Part shown: positions 5,732 to 9,279 of the stretch, one piece after another | How the letters are laid out: each line of letters opens with the position of its first letter | Position numbering within the stretch: the first letter of the stretch is position 1 | From: Synergistales bacterium | Lineage (GTDB): Bacteria > Synergistota > Synergistia > Synergistales > Thermovirgaceae | Assembly: GCA_018434645.1 (NCBI GenBank) | Contig: JAHDOX010000143.1 | Location: forward strand, 1-9,279 | Length of the DNA: 9,279 nt | Direction: 5' to 3' | Made by a program: the position numbers and the translations under genes | The notes under the pieces: generated by a model | Seen by the model: only the letters and a program-made list of their open reading frames with translations | Told to the model about the DNA's origin: nothing | The model's database searches: none

Positions 5732-6478
5732 CTACCGGATCGTGTACTGTATTGTGACCACGGCCTTTATGGCCTTTTCAATGGTGGACGTGTCATACAT
5801 TCCGTAGTCCTCCACATCGGTGGAAAAGGGCTGTGTTATCTGGAAGACGCCCTGGCTCGCGGAGCGCAGCGCTCCTACGCTGCCCCCGCTTCCTTCTGCA
5901 AGCTGCAGCGCCCTTTGACCCGCGTTTTTCGTGGCCTCTCCAAGAAGTTCTATCTTGGCTTCCTCCAGGCGGCTGTAAAAATACTGCGGGGCGTAGGCAA
6001 AAAATTCCACGCCCTCTCCCAGAAGCCGTGACGAAGAGCGGGCAAGTTCGGCCACGAGCTGCACGTCCCTCGATCCAAGGGTCACCGTCTGGCGCAGCTC
6101 GTAGTGGTCTATCTCGTTTGTCTCGAAGCCTTCCGTGGTCCTCTTGTACCGCGGCATTGTAACAACTCCGGAAAGGGCGAGATTTTTTGGAGCTACACCA
6201 TGTTCCTCGAAATAGGCGATGACTTTTTCCCTGTCCTGTTCAAGTTTCTTCGAGGCCTCAACAAGCTCCGGGGCTCTTACGGTTATCTGTCCGGACCATG
6301 TAGCCACGTCGGAGGTCACCTGTTTCTGGGCAAACCCCTTGACGGTGATGGTCTGGTTAGCCAGCTTGACTTTTTCCACCGTCCCGGAAAGGACAAAGGC
6401 GGAAACCACCATCCCTGCAGCCAGGAATAAACACAGAAAAAACAATCCAACTGTTATGCCGCTGTACTTTCTGTCCAT
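5732..6478 (-). CDS. SIMPL domain (DUF541) envelope protein
   Basis: SIMPL/DUF541 proteins face the periplasm or cell exterior; their biochemical role is poorly defined, and oxidative-stress protection has been reported for some. From the chosen ATG the protein has 248 residues. A signal anchor or signal peptide lies at about residues 8-30. The SIMPL domain then runs to the C-terminus: ITVKGFAQKQVTSDVATWSGQI, a helical EASKKLEQDREKVIAYFEEHGV segment, and LALSGVVTMPRY. Also present are LRQTVTLGSRDVQLVAELA, EAKIELLGEATKNAGQRALQLAE, and a final AVVTIQYTIR strand. An in-frame GTG at 6497-6499 would add seven residues, with GAGG 6 nt ahead. I prefer the ATG, which has AAGG 6 nt upstream, but the choice is not firm. 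The gene follows the DUF721 gene by 29 bases and is probably co-transcribed with it. Confidence 0.85.
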   Translation of the reverse strand: MDRKYSGITVGLFFLCLFLAAGMVVSAFVLSGTVEKVKLANQTITVKGFAQKQVTSDVATWSGQITVRAPELVEASKKLEQDREKVIAYFEEHGVAPKNLALSGVVTMPRYKRTTEGFETNEIDHYELRQTVTLGSRDVQLVAELARSSSRLLGEGVEFFAYAPQYFYSRLEEAKIELLGEATKNAGQRALQLAEGSGGSVGALRSASQGVFQITQPFSTDVEDYGMYDTSTIEKAIKAVVTIQYTIR

Positions 6479-6507
6479 TTTCAGCCTTCCCTTCTCCACT
6501 TTTCCCC

Positions 6508-7008
6508 TCAGGACCTGCCGCCGCTTCCCCTTGCAAAGCGTCTCCTGTAAAGGGCAATCAGTCTCGCGAGGGCTGCCTTCGCATCGTCACGGCCCGGGAT
6601 ATTCTCTATGTCCTTTCGAGACGATTCGACCGCTTCCTGCGGTACCGGGGGGAGACTTTGTATTTTCCCCTTGGCCCTTGGTGTGCGTTTTACGGGAATC
6701 CTGCCCACCCTTGCCTTTACTGAAGCCAGTTCCACGCCCCACCTTTTTTCTATGGTCCTTGTCACGGACCCGGCCCGCATGGAAATTTCCTGGGCGTAGG
6801 CAGGGGTTGAAGCCACAACTATCAGGACGTTTTTTTCCACCGACTCCGGGGCCGTGTGGCGGGCTATTTTTTCTCCCACCACCTCGGACCAGGCGGAGGC
6901 AATGGCCGCGAGGGCAAGACCCTTTCTTACCTCCGGCGTCAACGCCCCTTCCATCACCGACGATGCGGGCCTCAGGGCCTGTTTTTCGTCATTCTTCCAG
7001 CGTCTCAC
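6508..7008 (-). CDS. DUF721 / DciA-like protein (possible replicative helicase loading factor)
   Basis: DUF721 includes DciA, the helicase operator of bacteria lacking DnaC or DnaI. The 166-residue product has the family core at about residues 25-110: AWSEVVGEKIARHTAP (W40 to P54), then VLIVVASTPAYAQEISMRA, and VKARVGRIP. The family pattern is W-x-x-VVG-x-I-x-x-HT-x-P followed by L-V-V-x-s-x-x-wa-E. The rest is basic and looks flexible (KRTPRAKGK and a terminal YRRRFARGSGGRS). The GTG start at 7006-7008 lies inside the end of mnmG, giving a 20-base overlap, with a G-rich GGGGGGA site about 10 nt upstream. An internal ATG at 6954 lacks a good ribosome site, and a longer reading up to 7179 would run deep into mnmG. 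Translational coupling to mnmG is likely. Family is fairly secure; the helicase role is inferred from DciA. Confidence 0.8.
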   Translation of the reverse strand: MRRWKNDEKQALRPASSVMEGALTPEVRKGLALAAIASAWSEVVGEKIARHTAPESVEKNVLIVVASTPAYAQEISMRAGSVTRTIEKRWGVELASVKARVGRIPVKRTPRAKGKIQSLPPVPQEAVESSRKDIENIPGRDDAKAALARLIALYRRRFARGSGGRS

Positions 7009-8896
7009 CGGAGGAATTCCCCCCTTTTCTTCTGCTGCGTTCGAGAGCAACCCACAGAATCTGCAAATCCGAGGGCGTAACGCCCGAAATACGCCCCGCC
7101 TGGGCAAGCGTGGCAGGCCGCATCTTTTTGAGCTTCTGCCGGCTTTCAGAAAGCAGCCCCGGTACCGAATCGTAGTCAAAGCCCGGCGGCAAGAGGACCC
7201 TTTCCATCTTGTTCATCCTCTCCACCTGGTTTTTCTGTCTTTCTATGTACCCCTTATATTTTATCTTTACAGCGACGGCCCCGCTAATTTCCTCGTCGAT
7301 CGGTTCGGGAGGCGGGTCAAGTTCCGCCAAAAGATCCCAGGTCACTTCCGGGCGCCTCAGAAGTTCGGCGGCCTTGACGGGTTCTTTTATGGGCGATGAC
7401 CCGGCCGCCGTCAAAAGTGCGTTGGTCTTTTCACCCGGATGTATAACCCTTTCCTCCAGGCGCTTCAATTCGTCTTCCATGGCCTTCCAGCGCCTTTGAA
7501 GTTCCACCCAGCGCTCGTCGTCTATAAGGCCCAGCCTGCGTCCTATCGGAGCGAGACGCCTGTCGGCGTTGTCGTGACGCAGAAGAAGCCTGAACTCGCA
7601 GCGACTTGTCAGCATCCTGTAGGGCTCTTCGGTCCCCCTGGTAACGAGGTCGTCAACCAAAACGCCTGCGTAGGCCTGCGACCTTTCGAGCACCAGCGGC
7701 GCTTCGCCGCGGCGGCGCAATACGGCGTTTATACCCGCCAATATCCCCTGGGCACCGGCTTCCTCGTACCCGGAGGTCCCGTTGATCTGCCCGGCGCAAA
7801 ATAGCCCCTCCACTATTTTCGACTCAAGCCATGGATGAAGCTGCGTAGGTGGAAGATAGTCATACTCTATGGCGTAGCCTGGCCTCATTATCCATGCCCT
7901 GCCGCAGCCCGGAAGGGACCGCACCATTTTTACCTGGGCGTCGAAGGGAAGGCTGGTGGTAAAGTTCTGCATGTAGATTTCCGCGCTCTCCCGTGCCACC
8001 GGTTCCAGAAAAATCATATGGCTCGTCTTGTCGGGAAACCTGACCACCTTGTCCTCTATGGAGGGGCAGTAGCGCGGCCCCACTCCCTTTATGACCCCCG
8101 TGAAAAGGGGCGACCTGTCGAGGTTGGCCCTTATTATGTCGTGAGTTTCCTCCGTGCTTCTGGTCAGGTAGCAGGCAAACCCTTCGTATCGTTTCTTCTG
8201 TCCCCAGTGGCTGAACCTCAAGGGTTCGGGATCGCTCTCCTGCAGGTCCAGGCTCTTCCAGTCCACCGTCTTTGCGTGAATTCGGGGAGTGGTCCCGGTC
8301 TTGAGCCTTCCCGTTTCAAGACCGGCCTCCTTCAGGGACATGGTCAGCTCCGTGGCCGCCATCTGGCCAAGAGGCCCCGACGGAAAGGAGGCGGTACCTA
8401 TAAAAACCTTTCCTCCCAGATAGGTTCCCGTGGTCAGTATTACGCAAGGCGCCTCGTAGACGGTTCCCAACTGCGTCCTGACGCCCCTCGCCCTTCCTTT
8501 TTCCACCCACAGGTCCGTCACCTGTTCCTGCCTGAGGTAAAGGTTCGGCTGTACTTCACATGCCTTTTTGTACCACCTGTGATATGCCCCGAGGTCACAC
8601 TGTGCCCTCAGGGTCCTTACAGCCGGTCCCTTCGATGTATTGAGCCAGCGTATGTGTAAAGTGGTGGCGTCGGTGGCGCGCGCCTGCTCCCCGCCCAGGG
8701 CGTCTATCTCCCTGGTCAGGTGCCCCTTGGCGGGCCCTCCTATGGACGGGTTGCAAGCCATCAAAGCCATATTGTCCAGGTAGAGGTTTAGAAGGAGCGT
8801 TTTCTCCCCCATTCTCGAAGCCGCCAGGGCTGCCTCGCAACCTGCATGTCCTGCCCCCACCACTATGATGTCGAATTTGTTTTCATCATTTTTCAT
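6989..8896 (-). CDS. mnmG: tRNA uridine-5-carboxymethylaminomethyl modification enzyme, FAD subunit
   Basis: MnmG (GidA) works with MnmE, using FAD and methylene-tetrahydrofolate, to modify the wobble uridine of certain tRNAs. At 635 residues it is of normal length. The FAD-binding loop VVGAGHAGCEAA (14-19 core) is followed by LMACNPSIGGPAKGHL with conserved C48. Other conserved blocks include LTTGTYLGG, LKTGTTPRI, GPRYCPSIEDK with the second catalytic cysteine, RPGYAIEYDYLPP and GQINGTSGYEEAGAQG. The C-terminal helical MnmE-binding domain contains MLTSRCEFRLLLRHDNAD and IKYKGYIERQ. The ATG lies 10 bases after the recF stop, and the G-rich GGGGGATGA at the end of recF probably serves as its ribosome site. 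mnmE is not in the window. All expected motifs are intact. Confidence 0.98.
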   Translation of the reverse strand: MKNDENKFDIIVVGAGHAGCEAALAASRMGEKTLLLNLYLDNMALMACNPSIGGPAKGHLTREIDALGGEQARATDATTLHIRWLNTSKGPAVRTLRAQCDLGAYHRWYKKACEVQPNLYLRQEQVTDLWVEKGRARGVRTQLGTVYEAPCVILTTGTYLGGKVFIGTASFPSGPLGQMAATELTMSLKEAGLETGRLKTGTTPRIHAKTVDWKSLDLQESDPEPLRFSHWGQKKRYEGFACYLTRSTEETHDIIRANLDRSPLFTGVIKGVGPRYCPSIEDKVVRFPDKTSHMIFLEPVARESAEIYMQNFTTSLPFDAQVKMVRSLPGCGRAWIMRPGYAIEYDYLPPTQLHPWLESKIVEGLFCAGQINGTSGYEEAGAQGILAGINAVLRRRGEAPLVLERSQAYAGVLVDDLVTRGTEEPYRMLTSRCEFRLLLRHDNADRRLAPIGRRLGLIDDERWVELQRRWKAMEDELKRLEERVIHPGEKTNALLTAAGSSPIKEPVKAAELLRRPEVTWDLLAELDPPPEPIDEEISGAVAVKIKYKGYIERQKNQVERMNKMERVLLPPGFDYDSVPGLLSESRQKLKKMRPATLAQAGRISGVTPSDLQILWVALERSRRKGGNSSGETLEE

Positions 8897-8906
8897 CGTG
8901 GCTTTT

Positions 8907-9279
8907 TCATCCCCCGCCTGATAATACCTTTCCGTTTTCCACCCTCCACACCGTCCCGGGCCATACGGGCGTGCAATCTTCGGCGGTGGTTACGAAGGAC
9001 TGCCATTTTCTTTCCATTAGAACTTCAATCATTTTCTTTCTTCCTTCCGTGTCCAGTTCCGCCATTACCTCGTCCAGAAGGAGCAGGGGTTTCCGTCTCG
9101 TCTTTCTTTCCACTGCCCACCCCGCCGCTATCATAAGCGCCACCGCGGCTCGCCTCCTGTGTCCCCTGCTGAGACTTTCTGCCGCCTGACGCCCTCCGCT
9201 GGTAATTTCCAGGTCGTCCCTGTGGGGACCAACCAGACAAACGCCCAGCATGCTTTCTTTTTCCCCGTACCTTCTGACA
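8907..9279 (-). CDS. recF: DNA replication and repair protein RecF, C-terminal part (runs off the window)
   Basis: RecF is an SMC-like ATPase that, with RecO and RecR, loads RecA at single-strand gaps. The last 123 residues are present. They show LVGPHRDDLEI (RecF signature), the ABC signature loop in AESLSRGHRRRAAVALMIA, and the Walker B and D-loop stretch LLLLDEVMAELD. A final FVTTAE strand comes next, and the protein ends GKVLSGGG. The reading frame stays open through base 9279, so the N-terminal Walker A half lies outside. It is the most upstream gene seen in the minus-strand series and ends 10 bases before mnmG. An internal Met at 9251 is not the true start because the open frame and family homology continue upstream (RRYGEKES). 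Confidence 0.95.
   Translation of the reverse strand, partial: VRRYGEKESMLGVCLVGPHRDDLEITSGGRQAAESLSRGHRRRAAVALMIAAGWAVERKTRRKPLLLLDEVMAELDTEGRKKMIEVLMERKWQSFVTTAEDCTPVWPGTVWRVENGKVLSGGG

Noticed and set aside
6219..7175. 318-codon plus-strand open frame across the SIMPL and DUF721 genes
   Set aside because: It is antisense to two well-supported genes. The translation is Pro, Ser and Arg rich with no domain, so it is a shadow.
7009..7179. Longer N-terminus for the DUF721 protein (start at 7179)
   Set aside because: It would overlap mnmG by about 190 bases, and the added residues are Arg and Cys rich and outside the family core. The GTG at 7008 is more plausible.
7835..8659. 274-codon plus-strand open frame opposite mnmG
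   Set aside because: mnmG is intact and certain here; the antisense product has no recognisable feature.

Overview
This is a gene-dense bacterial chromosomal segment. It has no mobile element, rRNA, tRNA or CRISPR array, and no gap between genes longer than about 110 bases. GC is moderately high (roughly 55-60% by eye). Arginine is often AGG, and GTG starts preceded by strong AGGAGG-type ribosome sites are common. Gene content includes an RCK potassium channel, an NhaC-family carrier, an FCD-type regulator, and a recF-mnmG-DUF721 run. Together these suggest an anaerobic, amino-acid or organic-acid fermenting bacterium. Synergistota is my best guess from protein flavour, but nothing in the window proves it.

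Layout by region. (1) Bases 1-1246, minus strand: exodeoxyribonuclease III (xthA), then the N-terminal part of a CorA-type magnesium/divalent metal transporter that runs off the left edge. (2) Bases 1325-2323, the only plus-strand gene: a two-TM potassium channel with a cytoplasmic RCK domain. It has a second strong ribosome-binding site inside the gene. (3) Bases 2346-4859, minus strand: a probable regulated unit. A sigma70-like promoter and two small palindromes lead into a winged-helix/FCD-like regulator. An NhaC-family antiporter follows, and its start region can fold into a stem that hides the ribosome site. (4) Bases 4868-5656, minus strand: an unrecognised exported protein. (5) Bases 5732-9279, minus strand: a tight series, in transcription order recF (C-terminal part), mnmG, a DUF721/DciA-like protein and a SIMPL/DUF541 protein.

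How the genes fit together. The left half is about ion balance: CorA, a K+ channel and a Na+/H+-type antiporter, plus one DNA repair enzyme. The right half is housekeeping: RecF (gap repair), MnmG (tRNA wobble uridine modification) and a probable helicase-loading accessory protein, with two envelope proteins trailing. I see no clear new multi-gene system. The parts most worth follow-up are the internal start in the K+ channel, the self-sequestering leader of the NhaC gene, and the non-canonical FCD regulator with its possible operators.
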